A stretch of DNA of 10,121 bases from Deltaproteobacteria bacterium (GTDB taxonomy: Bacteria > Desulfobacterota > Desulfobulbia > Desulfobulbales > BM004), in assembly GCA_019312695.1 (NCBI GenBank), contig JAFDCT010000169.1:1-10121 (forward strand). The letters run 5' to 3'. Positions within the stretch are counted from its first letter, which is position 1. Every line of letters starts with the position of its first letter. Positions 1 through 6,380 of this stretch are shown here, piece by piece. The notes beneath the pieces are model-generated. The model saw only the letters and a program-made list of their open reading frames with translations, searched no databases and was not told the DNA's origin. The position numbers and the translations under genes were made by a program.

Positions 1-1
1 G

Positions 2-634
2 GCCCATTCTTTTGTGGTAATCTTTTTTACCGCGGCCTTTACCGGCATGGTTTTAGGAGTGCAGGGATACTACACCCTCAGCAAGTTCGGTTCTGAAGGG
101 CTCCTTGGTTCTGCTGTGGCACTGAGCCTTATTAGAGAGCTTGGTCCTGTGCTGACAGCACTTATGGTCACCGGCAGGGCCGGTTCTGCCATGTGTGCAG
201 AGTTGGGTATCATGCGGATAACCCAGCAGGTCGATGCCCTTATCTGCATGTCAATTGACCCGTTCAGGTTTCTTATTGCGCCAAAATTTTTGGCCACAAT
301 TGTGGCAGTGCCCCTCCTGACGCTGTTTTTTGATGTAGTTGGCATCTTTGGGGGATATTTATCCGGCGTCGTGCTTCTCGGGGTAAATCCAGGGGCCTTC
401 TTTTCCGGCATGGAGCAGAGTGTGGTCAACAAGGATATTAATCTGGGCATTATCAAATCCTTTGTCTTTGCTGTTATCATTGTCTGGATTTGCACCGGGC
501 GTGGTTTCCTTTTATTTAAGGGGCGTGCCGGTTTCGGTGCCGGAAGTGTCAGCCGTGCAACCACCCAGGCAGTTGTGCTTTCGTCAATTACCGTTCTGCT
601 TTGGGATTATTTAATAACGGCAATGTTGTTATGA
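2..634 (+). CDS. mlaE: MlaE-type ABC transporter permease (5' partial)
   Basis: This is the inner-membrane permease of the Mla phospholipid transport system, which moves glycerophospholipids between the inner membrane and the periplasmic carrier MlaC. The reading frame is open from base 2 to the TGA at 632-634, giving 210 residues. The family is about 260 residues long, so roughly 50 N-terminal residues lie outside the window. Family landmarks are GMVLGVQGY near residue 15, the conserved RELGPVLTAL...GRAGSA...AELG block at about residues 45-69, FGGYLSG, and the C-terminal SRATTQAVV block before a last hydrophobic segment. Several hydrophobic membrane segments are evident. Its stop overlaps the start of mlaF (ATGA), implying translational coupling. 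An MlaB-like STAS protein or N-terminal fusion cannot be judged because the upstream part is missing. The family assignment is very secure. Confidence 0.95.
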   Translation, partial: AHSFVVIFFTAAFTGMVLGVQGYYTLSKFGSEGLLGSAVALSLIRELGPVLTALMVTGRAGSAMCAELGIMRITQQVDALICMSIDPFRFLIAPKFLATIVAVPLLTLFFDVVGIFGGYLSGVVLLGVNPGAFFSGMEQSVVNKDINLGIIKSFVFAVIIVWICTGRGFLLFKGRAGFGAGSVSRATTQAVVLSSITVLLWDYLITAMLL

Positions 635-1416
635 ACAAACCGGTTATTCAATTAGTCAATGTGCACAAATCTTTTATAAGTGCGAACGGGAGTGTGCAGG
701 AGGTCCTGAAAGGTGTTAACCTCAATATCCTGCCCGGCATGACAACGGTTATCGGAGGGGCAAGCGGCCAGGGTAAAAGTGTCACGATTAAACTTATTCT
801 TGGGTTAATGCAGCCTGATTCCGGCCAGATCCTCGTGGAGGGTAAAAATATCTGTACCATGGATTCCGGTGAATTAAATGAGGTACGCTCAAATTTCGGT
901 GTGGTGTTTCAAGGAGTGGCACCTTTTGACTCAATGACAATTTTTGAAAATGTCGCACTCCCCTTAGAGGAAAATACCAGGCTCAGCAAAAACGAAATAC
1001 GTGAAAGAGTAATGAATTCCCTTGAACAGTTTGGTCTCAAGGGTCATGAAGATAAATATCCTGCCCAACTCAGCGGCGGTATGCTGAAAAGGGTCGGCCT
1101 GGCCCGTGCTTTACAGCTTCAGCCCAAGGTCATGCTTTTTGATGAACCGACGACTGGACTGGATCCAGCCAGGTCGTTGGAGATCTACAGGTTGTTTTAT
1201 AAAATTCAAAGGGAATTGGGATATACAGCAGTGATCGTCAGCCATGATATTCCCAAAATATTCAACCTTGCCGACCAGGTTGTGGTAATGCATGAGGGTA
1301 TGGCAAAGGTTTTCAGCAGCTCTGAAGAGATTCAATGGAGCACTGATCCTATAATTCAGGATTTCGTCCAAATGACCATGGGACACATTTATCAAAGCAG
1401 ACTGGAAAATGAATGA
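631..1416 (+). CDS. mlaF: MlaF-type ABC transporter ATPase
   Basis: Cytoplasmic ATPase that powers the MlaE permease, 261 residues. It has a complete ABC nucleotide-binding fold: Walker A GASGQGKS at residues 43-50, Q-loop glutamine at about 94, signature LSGGM at 147-151, Walker B VMLFDE at 167-172 followed by PTTGLDP, and switch histidine H205 in VSHDIP. LSGGM instead of LSGGQ is shared with E. coli MlaF, which supports the subfamily. I chose the ATG at 631 over an in-frame TTG at 601: the ATG overlaps the mlaE stop as ATGA, and the upstream extension would encode mlaE-overlapping sequence with no family resemblance. The C-terminus extends about 50 residues past the H-switch. In E. coli this tail contacts MlaB, but no mlaB is visible here. 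The TGA in turn overlaps the mlaD start. Confidence 0.96.
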   Translation: MNKPVIQLVNVHKSFISANGSVQEVLKGVNLNILPGMTTVIGGASGQGKSVTIKLILGLMQPDSGQILVEGKNICTMDSGELNEVRSNFGVVFQGVAPFDSMTIFENVALPLEENTRLSKNEIRERVMNSLEQFGLKGHEDKYPAQLSGGMLKRVGLARALQLQPKVMLFDEPTTGLDPARSLEIYRLFYKIQRELGYTAVIVSHDIPKIFNLADQVVVMHEGMAKVFSSSEEIQWSTDPIIQDFVQMTMGHIYQSRLENE

Positions 1417-1865
1417 TGAAGAACATTAATACGGAATTGATAGTTGGCCTTTTCATGCTCGCCGGATTTCTGGCTTTTGGTTACCTCTCTGTGCAGATGG
1501 GAGAGTTTTCAATATTCAATTTGGAAAAAAACTACAGCATAGAGGGGGTATTTGATAATGTCTCAGGCCTGAAGATAGGCGCTGGTGTTGAGATTGCCGG
1601 GGTGAACGTCGGCAAGGTGTCGGATATAAAACTTGCTGAAAGCGGCCTTGCCAGGGTCTACTTCCTTATCAACGAGGATATTAAGATTACTACAGATGCT
1701 ATTGCCTCGATAAGAACCCAGGGCCTTATTGGGGATAAATTTATTAAGATCATCCAGGGGGCTGATGAGGAGCATTTAACGGAAGGCGGTGAGATTTTCG
1801 ATACCGAATCTTCTATTGATTTCGAAGAGCTTGTCAGCAAGTATATCTTTGAGTCAGGGAATTAG
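1413..1865 (+). CDS. mlaD: MlaD-type MCE-domain lipid transport protein
   Basis: Membrane-anchored periplasmic lipid-channel subunit; MCE proteins of this type form a hexameric ring on MlaE. The protein is 150 residues. Residues 8-28 form one N-terminal transmembrane helix preceded by a short basic/polar stretch. Residues 38-117 form one MCE domain, with YSIEGVFDNVSGLKIGAGVEIAGV and VGKVSDIKL at the start and SIRTQGLIGDKFIKI at the end, a classic MCE core. E. coli MlaD is about 183 residues, so the helical C-terminal tail here is shorter (about 30 residues, acidic, ending at FESGN). Two consecutive ATG codons (1413, 1416) could both serve as start. The first overlaps the mlaF stop (ATGA) and was chosen for that reason. 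Confidence 0.95.
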   Translation: MMKNINTELIVGLFMLAGFLAFGYLSVQMGEFSIFNLEKNYSIEGVFDNVSGLKIGAGVEIAGVNVGKVSDIKLAESGLARVYFLINEDIKITTDAIASIRTQGLIGDKFIKIIQGADEEHLTEGGEIFDTESSIDFEELVSKYIFESGN

Positions 1866-1909
1866 TCTTGCGCCTTATGTTGCATATAACTTTAGAACCT
1901 ATTTCAGAG

Positions 1910-2740
1910 ATGCATTTGGCATATTTAAACAAAAGAAAATGTCTTATTCGTTCGATAGGGCTGATTTTGTTCCTGCTTTTGATAACAGAGACTGTATCGA
2001 CGGCCGCTACTGAACCGGATGCAGCTGCCGAAACTGCCCGGGCTTCTGGTGAGGCTGTCCAGGAGGAGTCTGCTGCAGAAGATGATGCATGGGGGGAGGA
2101 TGGCTGGGAAGAGGATTGGGAAGCACCAGTAGTTTTAGCCGACCCGCTTGAACCCATTAACCGGTTCTTTTTTCATTTCAATGACAGACTGTATTATTGG
2201 GTATTGAAACCGGTTGCTACAGTTTACGCGGGTTTTATCCCGGAAGAGTTGCAGATTGGTTTCAGAAATTTTTTTGATAATCTGCGAACTCCGGCAAAAG
2301 CAGTAAGCAGTCTGCTCCAGGGAAATGTGCGTGATTCTTTGCATGAAGTAGCGAGATTTTCCCTTAACTCTACAGCCGGTATCATAGGATTTGGCGATTT
2401 TGCCAAGGATGTCCTCGATCTGCGTTCATCATACGAGGACTTAGGGCAGACTTTTGCCCACTATGGTGCCGGAGGGGGATTTTATATCAACTGGCCGTTT
2501 TTGGGCCCATCAAATTTTAGGGACTCATTAGGCCTGCTGGGTGATTCATATCTTCATCCTCTTTTTTTTCTTGATGCAGAATGGGGAGTTATAATAGGTG
2601 CCTGGAGTTTGGATAAAGTTAATTATACTGCGCTTACCCTGGGTGATTACGAACTGTTTACCAAAACCGCCCTGGATCCTTATGCTGCTGTAAAAGATGC
2701 CTATCTGCAGTATAGAAAAGGGCTTATTGAAAACAAATAA
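1910..2740 (+). CDS. mlaA: MlaA/VacJ family outer-membrane phospholipid transport protein
   Basis: Outer-membrane component that removes phospholipids from the outer leaflet and passes them to MlaC. The family motif DPLEPINR is at residues 78-85, followed by FHFND, the LRTPAKAV and LLQGN blocks, SYEDLGQTFAHYGAGGGFY, and DPYAAVKDAYLQYRK near the end. From the ATG at 1910 the protein is 276 residues with a signal peptide: basic KRK at 8-10, hydrophobic core at about 15-25, plausible cleavage after TAA near residue 33. No lipobox precedes a cysteine (the only early Cys lies before the core), whereas E. coli MlaA is a lipoprotein. A low-complexity, strongly acidic linker (about 34-77, rich in Ala, Glu, Asp, Trp) separates signal and domain. 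In-frame TTG 1868 (after an AGGGA at about 1856) and ATG 1877 are alternative starts that would lengthen the n-region. The gene lies within the operon between mlaD and mlaC. Confidence 0.93.
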   Translation: MHLAYLNKRKCLIRSIGLILFLLLITETVSTAATEPDAAAETARASGEAVQEESAAEDDAWGEDGWEEDWEAPVVLADPLEPINRFFFHFNDRLYYWVLKPVATVYAGFIPEELQIGFRNFFDNLRTPAKAVSSLLQGNVRDSLHEVARFSLNSTAGIIGFGDFAKDVLDLRSSYEDLGQTFAHYGAGGGFYINWPFLGPSNFRDSLGLLGDSYLHPLFFLDAEWGVIIGAWSLDKVNYTALTLGDYELFTKTALDPYAAVKDAYLQYRKGLIENK

Positions 2741-2790
2741 TGCAAGTTAAACAATACAGGTTGAAAGAGTAAACTTTGAATGAGGATTAC

Positions 2791-3420
2791 ATGTACAACT
2801 ATATTCAAAAAAAATCGGTGATGATTGTTCTGCTGCTGGCTTCGATGTTTTTTTCTCAAGCCGGGGTCCTAGCTTCGACCAATTCTGAGCCGATGGAACA
2901 ATTGCAACAATCAGTCAATAATATTTTACGGATATTACAGTCAGAGGAGTTAAGGGTTCCGGGGAAGCAGGAAGAACGTAAACAGCTTGTTATCGAAGTT
3001 GTTGAAAAAATGTTTGACTTCCGTCAAATGGCAAGGAGTTCAATGGGGCAGCACTGGAATACCATTACAGAGGAAGAACAGGATAAGTTTGTCGGCCTGT
3101 TTAAGAATCTGGTCGAGGAGCGATATATTGGCAAGATAGATTCTTACAATAACCAGCAGGTGGTTTACAAAAAACAGCTCGTCAAAGATGGCAAGGCATT
3201 AATCTATACCGATATAGTTGACAAGGATCTTGAAATTCCGATCGTTTACAGGCTACAGGAAGATAATGGCAAGTGGCTGATAAATGATCTGAAGATCGAA
3301 AATGTCAGCCTCATTGTCAATTATAGAAGAGATTTTGACTCCATTATCAGGAAGGAACAGTTTGAGGGCCTGGTAGAAAAAATTACAAAACAGCTTGAAA
3401 AATCAGAAACGTCAAACTAG
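2791..3420 (+). CDS. mlaC: MlaC/Ttg2D-type periplasmic phospholipid carrier
   Basis: Soluble periplasmic shuttle that carries phospholipid between MlaA and the MlaFED complex. The protein is 209 residues from the ATG at 2791, which has a GAGG Shine-Dalgarno element at 2782-2785 five bases upstream; an in-frame TTG at 2776 lacks that support. A signal peptide is clear: KK at 7-8, hydrophobic core at 10-22, likely cleavage after VLA near residue 28. The mature part matches the Tol-Tol-Ttg2 family: an N-terminal helical region, VVEKMFDFRQMARSSMG, a WNTITEEEQDKFVGLF block with a long helix, and a beta region with the WLINDLKIENVSLIVNYR motif that is highly typical of MlaC, then RxxFDSII. It follows mlaA after a 50-nt gap and precedes the cNMP-binding protein by 9 nt. 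Confidence 0.94.
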   Translation: MYNYIQKKSVMIVLLLASMFFSQAGVLASTNSEPMEQLQQSVNNILRILQSEELRVPGKQEERKQLVIEVVEKMFDFRQMARSSMGQHWNTITEEEQDKFVGLFKNLVEERYIGKIDSYNNQQVVYKKQLVKDGKALIYTDIVDKDLEIPIVYRLQEDNGKWLINDLKIENVSLIVNYRRDFDSIIRKEQFEGLVEKITKQLEKSETSN

Positions 3421-3429
3421 TTTGTCGGT

Positions 3430-3900
3430 ATGGATTCGATCGATTGTTCCTGTTGTGATGCTCCGGCCAGTGATATCAGGAAGGCCTTCAGTTTTCTTTC
3501 CGCAAAAGAGATAGAAGAGCTGTGTTCCTATCTCGAACTGCGGGAATGGCAGGCAGATACGGTTATCATGAAGGAGGGAGCTGTTGAAAATTACGTGGGC
3601 TTTTTACTTGAAGGTAAACTGGCTGTCAAAAAGAAAAAAGGAGACTGGGGCAAAAATATCATTATTGCCATTCTTGAAAAGGGAGCAATGGTTGGAGAGG
3701 GTGCTTTTATTGAAAGCGGGCCCCGTTCGAATGATGTTATTGCCGTAATGCCAAGCAGGCTTCTTACCCTTTCATCCCCAAAAATGGAAGAGCTTATTGA
3801 GAACAATACCCTGCTTGCCGTCAAACTCATGAAACGAATGTTGTTTATTATGAGTGTTCGATTAAGAAATGCAAGCGACCGCATTTCTGAATTGCTTTAA
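3430..3900 (+). CDS. Stand-alone cyclic-nucleotide-binding (CRP-like) domain protein
   Basis: A 156-residue protein made of a single cNMP-binding jelly-roll with no DNA-binding helix-turn-helix. The fold starts with FSFLSAKEIEELCSYLELREW (about 20-40), followed by IMKEGAVENYVGFLLEGKLAV (46-66), the phosphate-binding-cassette-like GEGAFIESGPRSNDV (89-103), and two C-terminal helices (about 115-153). The cassette keeps Gly89-Glu90 and Arg99, which suggests ligand binding is possible, but the usual small residue after Arg-Ser/Thr is Asn101. The N-terminus holds a Cys cluster (C6, C8, C9) of unknown meaning. It is only 9 nt after mlaC, so it is probably co-transcribed; no strong ribosome binding site precedes it. 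The domain is clear, but ligand and partner are unknown. A sensor subunit acting on the Mla complex by protein contact is inference only. Confidence 0.88.
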   Translation: MDSIDCSCCDAPASDIRKAFSFLSAKEIEELCSYLELREWQADTVIMKEGAVENYVGFLLEGKLAVKKKKGDWGKNIIIAILEKGAMVGEGAFIESGPRSNDVIAVMPSRLLTLSSPKMEELIENNTLLAVKLMKRMLFIMSVRLRNASDRISELL

Positions 3901-3952
3901 AAATATCAATTTCGCTAATTTACCCCAAAACACAGGTTCGATATTCTTTGGG

Positions 3953-4001
3953 CATAAGAGGTGGACAAACGAGTCCAGCCAGGCGTAGTTTGTCTCTTAT
4001 G
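3953..4001 (+). repeat. Imperfect inverted repeat after the mla operon
   Basis: CATAAGA (3953-3959) pairs with TCTTATG (3995-4001), and GACAAAC (3964-3970) pairs with GTTTGTC (3988-3994). The left arm carries a four-base bulge and the loop is 17 bases. An alternative hairpin, TGGAC (3962-3966) with GTCCA (3973-3977), would compete with the inner stem. There is no T-tract right after the stem, so it is not a canonical intrinsic terminator, though it could be a 3'-end processing or stabilising structure for the mla transcript. It lies 53 nt past the preceding stop codon. Seen by eye; no folding energy was computed. Confidence 0.55.
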
Positions 4002-4093
4002 ACGCCATTCATGATTTCATAAAAGTTTTCGGGCAAATGCCAGCTTGAAAATGATGCGAAGCGGGTCCGGCAATTAAAACAAATATTCTTACA

Positions 4094-4603
4094 ATGGACG
4101 CAGCAAGTAGCAGGAGAAAACAGGGCAGGTTCTGCCGGGTTTCAAGAGCAAGTATTTTTGACGGGCCACCCTTGAAGGCAGGGGTTTATGCTGTTACAGT
4201 GATGGTTACGGCATATATCATCATAACCTCGGTTATTTCTTTGCTGTTTTTATATTTCTATGAAACCGACACTGCTCTGATTCTCTGGTCTCTGCTGCCA
4301 GGTGGTCTTCTGGGCTATTCTTTTCTGGTTATGGAGCGCTGGCTGGGACAATTGAAACAATATATGTTTCCTGGAATGGGAAAACTCCTAACAGCCTTTT
4401 TGTTGTTTTTTGTCCACATTATAGGCTACCTTGCCCTTTCTTCAGTAATATTTATTTATCCTCTTGGCTTTGTGATGGAAAAGTTCTGGTCCATGCCTGG
4501 CATGGCCATGGAATATAGTCTTTTTTCTGTAAATTTTTTTATTGTGCTGGCTATATTGAGTTGGTTGAGAAATGTACGGACTCCTCCCTACCGCTGTCTT
4601 TAG
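4094..4603 (+). CDS. Unrecognised small integral membrane protein
   Basis: I do not recognise this family. The 169-residue product has a basic N-terminus (RRK at 7-9, R12, R15, R18) and about four hydrophobic segments at residues 30-56, 61-80, 97-124 and 141-157, with a charged loop ERWLGQLKQY (81-90) between the second and third. The C-terminus is short and basic (RNVRTPPYRCL). The consistent membrane-segment pattern argues for a real gene. No good Shine-Dalgarno element precedes the ATG at 4094, and the true start may be internal; the first 28 residues look less convincing than the rest. It lies 193 nt after the cNMP-binding protein, separated by a hairpin, so it may be a separate transcription unit. 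Topology is inferred by eye and no function is assigned. Confidence 0.6.
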   Translation: MDAASSRRKQGRFCRVSRASIFDGPPLKAGVYAVTVMVTAYIIITSVISLLFLYFYETDTALILWSLLPGGLLGYSFLVMERWLGQLKQYMFPGMGKLLTAFLLFFVHIIGYLALSSVIFIYPLGFVMEKFWSMPGMAMEYSLFSVNFFIVLAILSWLRNVRTPPYRCL

Positions 4604-4762
4604 ACTATTTTCATATTTATAAACCCACCAGCCTTTTCGGTTATTTCGCATTCACATGTTCGAAAGGCATAACCTGTCGTCCTGTTACAAAGCATCAGAG
4701 TGATTTATACGAGTATTTTTTAATAAATTTGAAAAATAGCTGAAGTTGGTTTAATAAATGAA

Positions 4763-4855
4763 AGTGGCTGTTTTGGGGGCAAATTGTTCAACCAGCGTCC
4801 CAATTTGTTTCCCCCAGTATATTGAAGCATAACGTACCAAAATAAAGCAGCCGCT
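4763..4855. repeat. Nested inverted repeat / candidate structured element
   Basis: The inner hairpin joins CAAATTG (4780-4786) with CAATTTG (4801-4807) and T+GGGGG (4774-4779) with CCCCC+A (4811-4816), with a three-T bulge and a 14-base loop. An outer stem joins AGTGGCTG (4763-4770) with CAGCCGCT (4848-4855), including one G-T wobble, and the TTTT at 4771-4774 could pair with AAAA at 4839-4842. Together this makes an element of about 93 bases lying between genes. It could be a decayed miniature mobile element, a structured RNA, or chance. Neither flank shows an intrinsic-terminator T-tract. Seen by eye only. Confidence 0.45.
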
Positions 4856-4993
4856 ATAGATGTTATCTGTAAAGGTCTCAATTTTGCGGGGCCACACGAT
4901 TTTCCTCTCATGCGCAGAAAAAAACCTGCATAATGAGCGTATAATATTAAGCCCAAAGATTGCAATAAAGAGTGTTTCAACAGGAAAATTGAC

Positions 4994-5021
4994 TTGACAA
5001 CAATAGATAATTTTTTATAGT
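4994..5021 (+). promoter_or_regulatory. Sigma70-like promoter for rpmF-plsX-fabH
   Basis: A perfect -35 box TTGACA (4994-4999) is followed after 16 bases by TATAGT (5016-5021), one mismatch from the TATAAT consensus. The spacer is AT-rich. Transcription would begin near 5028, giving a leader of about 105 nt before the GTG of rpmF. This is the best promoter match I found in the window and sits where one is expected, upstream of a highly expressed ribosomal protein gene. Confidence 0.7.
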
Positions 5022-5066
5022 CTCCGCTGTTTGATATTAGGTTCTGGTTACGTAGATTTTTTCGCA

Positions 5067-5083
5067 GAAGCACGTTGTGCTTC
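5067..5083 (+). promoter_or_regulatory. Perfect hairpin in the rpmF leader
   Basis: GAAGCAC (5067-5073) and GTGCTTC (5077-5083) form a perfect 7-bp stem with a three-base GTT loop. It follows a TTTTTT run and lies about 50 nt before the rpmF start. No T-tract follows, so it is not a terminator. It could stabilise the leader or act as a protein-binding site; that is speculation. Confidence 0.5.
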
Positions 5084-5132
5084 ATAAAGAATACTGCAAA
5101 GAAAAATTGTATATATATCTGGAGGTTAGAAA

Positions 5133-5321
5133 GTGGCATTACCTAAACGTAGACATTCCTACTCAAGAACGAGGAAAAGACGCTCCCATGATGCGTTGAC
5201 CCCCGGGTCTGTTTCCAGTTGCCCAAAGTGCGGTGAGCCGAAGCTGTCGCACAGACTCTGCGGCGGCTGTGGTACTTACAAGGATAGAACTGTAATTAAG
5301 CTTGAAGAAGAGCTGGAGTAA
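5133..5321 (+). CDS. rpmF: 50S ribosomal protein L32 (zinc-ribbon form)
   Basis: Small protein of the large ribosomal subunit, 62 residues, near the usual family length. It begins with the diagnostic ALPKRRHSYSRTRKRRSHDAL, and a zinc ribbon follows with Cys30, Cys33, Cys43 and Cys46 (CPKC and CGGC). This is the zinc-binding C+ type; some paralogues lack the cysteines. The tail KLEEELE is acidic. The start is GTG, fixed by a strong GGAGG at 5121-5125 seven bases upstream. The stop is immediately followed by the plsX start, in the widely conserved rpmF-plsX-fabH order that couples ribosome and lipid synthesis genes. Confidence 0.97.
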   Translation: MALPKRRHSYSRTRKRRSHDALTPGSVSSCPKCGEPKLSHRLCGGCGTYKDRTVIKLEEELE

Positions 5322-6380
5322 GTGACATTGCGTATTGCCCTGGATGCCATGGGTGGCGAGCTAGGCCCGGAAGAGATGGTTGCCGGGGCGATACAGGCTG
5401 TTGGGGAGTCTGACTTGGATGTAGCTCTCATCGGTGATGAAATCATTCTCAACAGTGTAATACAGAAGCTGTCCCCGGTTTCTCCGAGATTGCAGGTCAT
5501 TCATGCTTCCCAGTCAGTTTCCATGGATGAGTCGCCTTTTGAGGCAATCAGAAAGAAGAAAGACTCATCCATTGCCAGAGCATTCGAACAGGTCAAGAAA
5601 GGTGAAGCTCATGCTGTTGTCAGCGCAGGAAATTCTGGCGCTACAATGGCTTCAGCTATTCGGTCGCTGGGTCGCCTGCAGAATATTTCAAGACCTGGAA
5701 TTGCCAGTATATTCCCAACTCTGAAAAAACCCTTGGTCATGATGGATGTCGGGGCAAATGTTGACTGCCGTCCTCAGCATTTGTACCAGTTCGGGGTCAT
5801 GGGAGCAGCATTTTCAGACAATCTATTCAAGATTAAAAAGCCCAGTATCGGACTGCTCAGTATCGGAGAAGAAGGCGGCAAGGGTAATGTCCTGGTGAAG
5901 AGCGCCCACGAACTTTTCAGGAAGAGTTCGTTGAATTTCATAGGCAATGTCGAAGGCCGGGATATTTTCCAAGGTAATGTAGATGTCATTGTCTGTGATG
6001 GTTTTGTTGGGAATGTCTGTTTGAAAGTGAGCGAAGGGCTCGCTGAAGCAATAATAACCATGTTACGCACTGAAATATCGAAGAGTTTTATGGCAAAAAT
6101 GGGTTACCTGCTGGCCAGAAAGGCTTTCAATAATTTTGGTAAGAAAGTTGATTACGCTGAATATGGAGGTGCTCCCCTGTTGGGTGTGAACGGCACCGGA
6201 ATAGTCTGTCATGGACGATCTAATGCCAAAGCCATTAAGAATGCCATAAAGGTAGCAGCAGAAATGATCCGCAGCAAAGTAAATGACCATATTGTTCAAC
6301 TTCTGTCCGAGTCAAAGAATGATATTCCCAGTGAAGAGCAAGGTGACACTGAAATAATAGGGCCGGGAGAAGTTGCATGA
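5322..6380 (+). CDS. plsX: Phosphate acyltransferase PlsX
   Basis: Peripheral membrane enzyme that converts acyl-ACP and phosphate to acyl-phosphate, the acyl donor for PlsY in phosphatidic acid synthesis. Length is 352 residues, close to E. coli (356). Family motifs: IALDAMGGELGPE at 5-17, VVSAGNSGATM at 99-109, DVGANVDCRP at 142-151, IGEEGGKGN at 181-189, VCDGFVGN at 224-231 and GGAPLLG at 282-288. The start is uncertain by two codons. GTG 5322 directly abuts the rpmF stop, but the GGAG at 5315-5318 is only three bases away, whereas TTG 5328 sits nine bases from it and would give MRIALDAMGG. The C-terminal tail after about residue 325 is acidic and polar (ESKNDIPSEEQGDTE), likely disordered. 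The stop overlaps the fabH start (ATGA). Confidence 0.96.
   Translation: MTLRIALDAMGGELGPEEMVAGAIQAVGESDLDVALIGDEIILNSVIQKLSPVSPRLQVIHASQSVSMDESPFEAIRKKKDSSIARAFEQVKKGEAHAVVSAGNSGATMASAIRSLGRLQNISRPGIASIFPTLKKPLVMMDVGANVDCRPQHLYQFGVMGAAFSDNLFKIKKPSIGLLSIGEEGGKGNVLVKSAHELFRKSSLNFIGNVEGRDIFQGNVDVIVCDGFVGNVCLKVSEGLAEAIITMLRTEISKSFMAKMGYLLARKAFNNFGKKVDYAEYGGAPLLGVNGTGIVCHGRSNAKAIKNAIKVAAEMIRSKVNDHIVQLLSESKNDIPSEEQGDTEIIGPGEVA

Larger units (their letters stand above)
4604..5132. other. Long gene-free stretch before rpmF
   Basis: About 530 bases without a convincing protein gene. It contains an inverted repeat at 4631-4639/4661-4668 (GCCTTTTCG against CGAAAGGC, one bulged T), the larger structured element at 4763-4855, the rpmF promoter and the leader hairpin, listed separately. 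A 139-codon open frame on the minus strand (5139-4720) spans most of it but reads as AT-rich shadow sequence and would overlap the rpmF ribosome binding site. The yceD/DUF177 gene that often precedes rpmF in other bacteria is absent. Confidence 0.6.

Noticed and set aside
1789..2013. 74-codon frame spanning the mlaD-mlaA junction
   Set aside because: Lies in another frame across two real genes and has no features of its own; the mlaD and mlaA frames explain the sequence. I checked whether it might signal a frameshift and found both genes intact.
4639..4674. GGTTAT/ATAACC inverted repeat as a terminator after the membrane protein gene
   Set aside because: The loop is 24 bases, no T-tract follows, and it competes with the GCCTTTTCG/CGAAAGGC pairing; not a convincing terminator.
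4561..4743. 60-codon plus-strand frame running out of the end of the membrane protein gene
   Set aside because: Overlaps the end of the 4094-4603 gene in another frame, shows no ribosome binding site and no domain; treated as chance.
4940..4945. TATAAT hexamer as a second promoter before rpmF
   Set aside because: No acceptable -35 element 16-18 bases upstream; the TTGACA/TATAGT pair at 4994-5021 is much better.
4720..5139. 139-codon minus-strand open frame between the membrane protein gene and rpmF
   Set aside because: It covers the rpmF promoter, leader and ribosome binding site, has no recognisable domain, and its composition is that of AT-rich intergenic DNA read backwards. Conservation in relatives would be needed to revive it.
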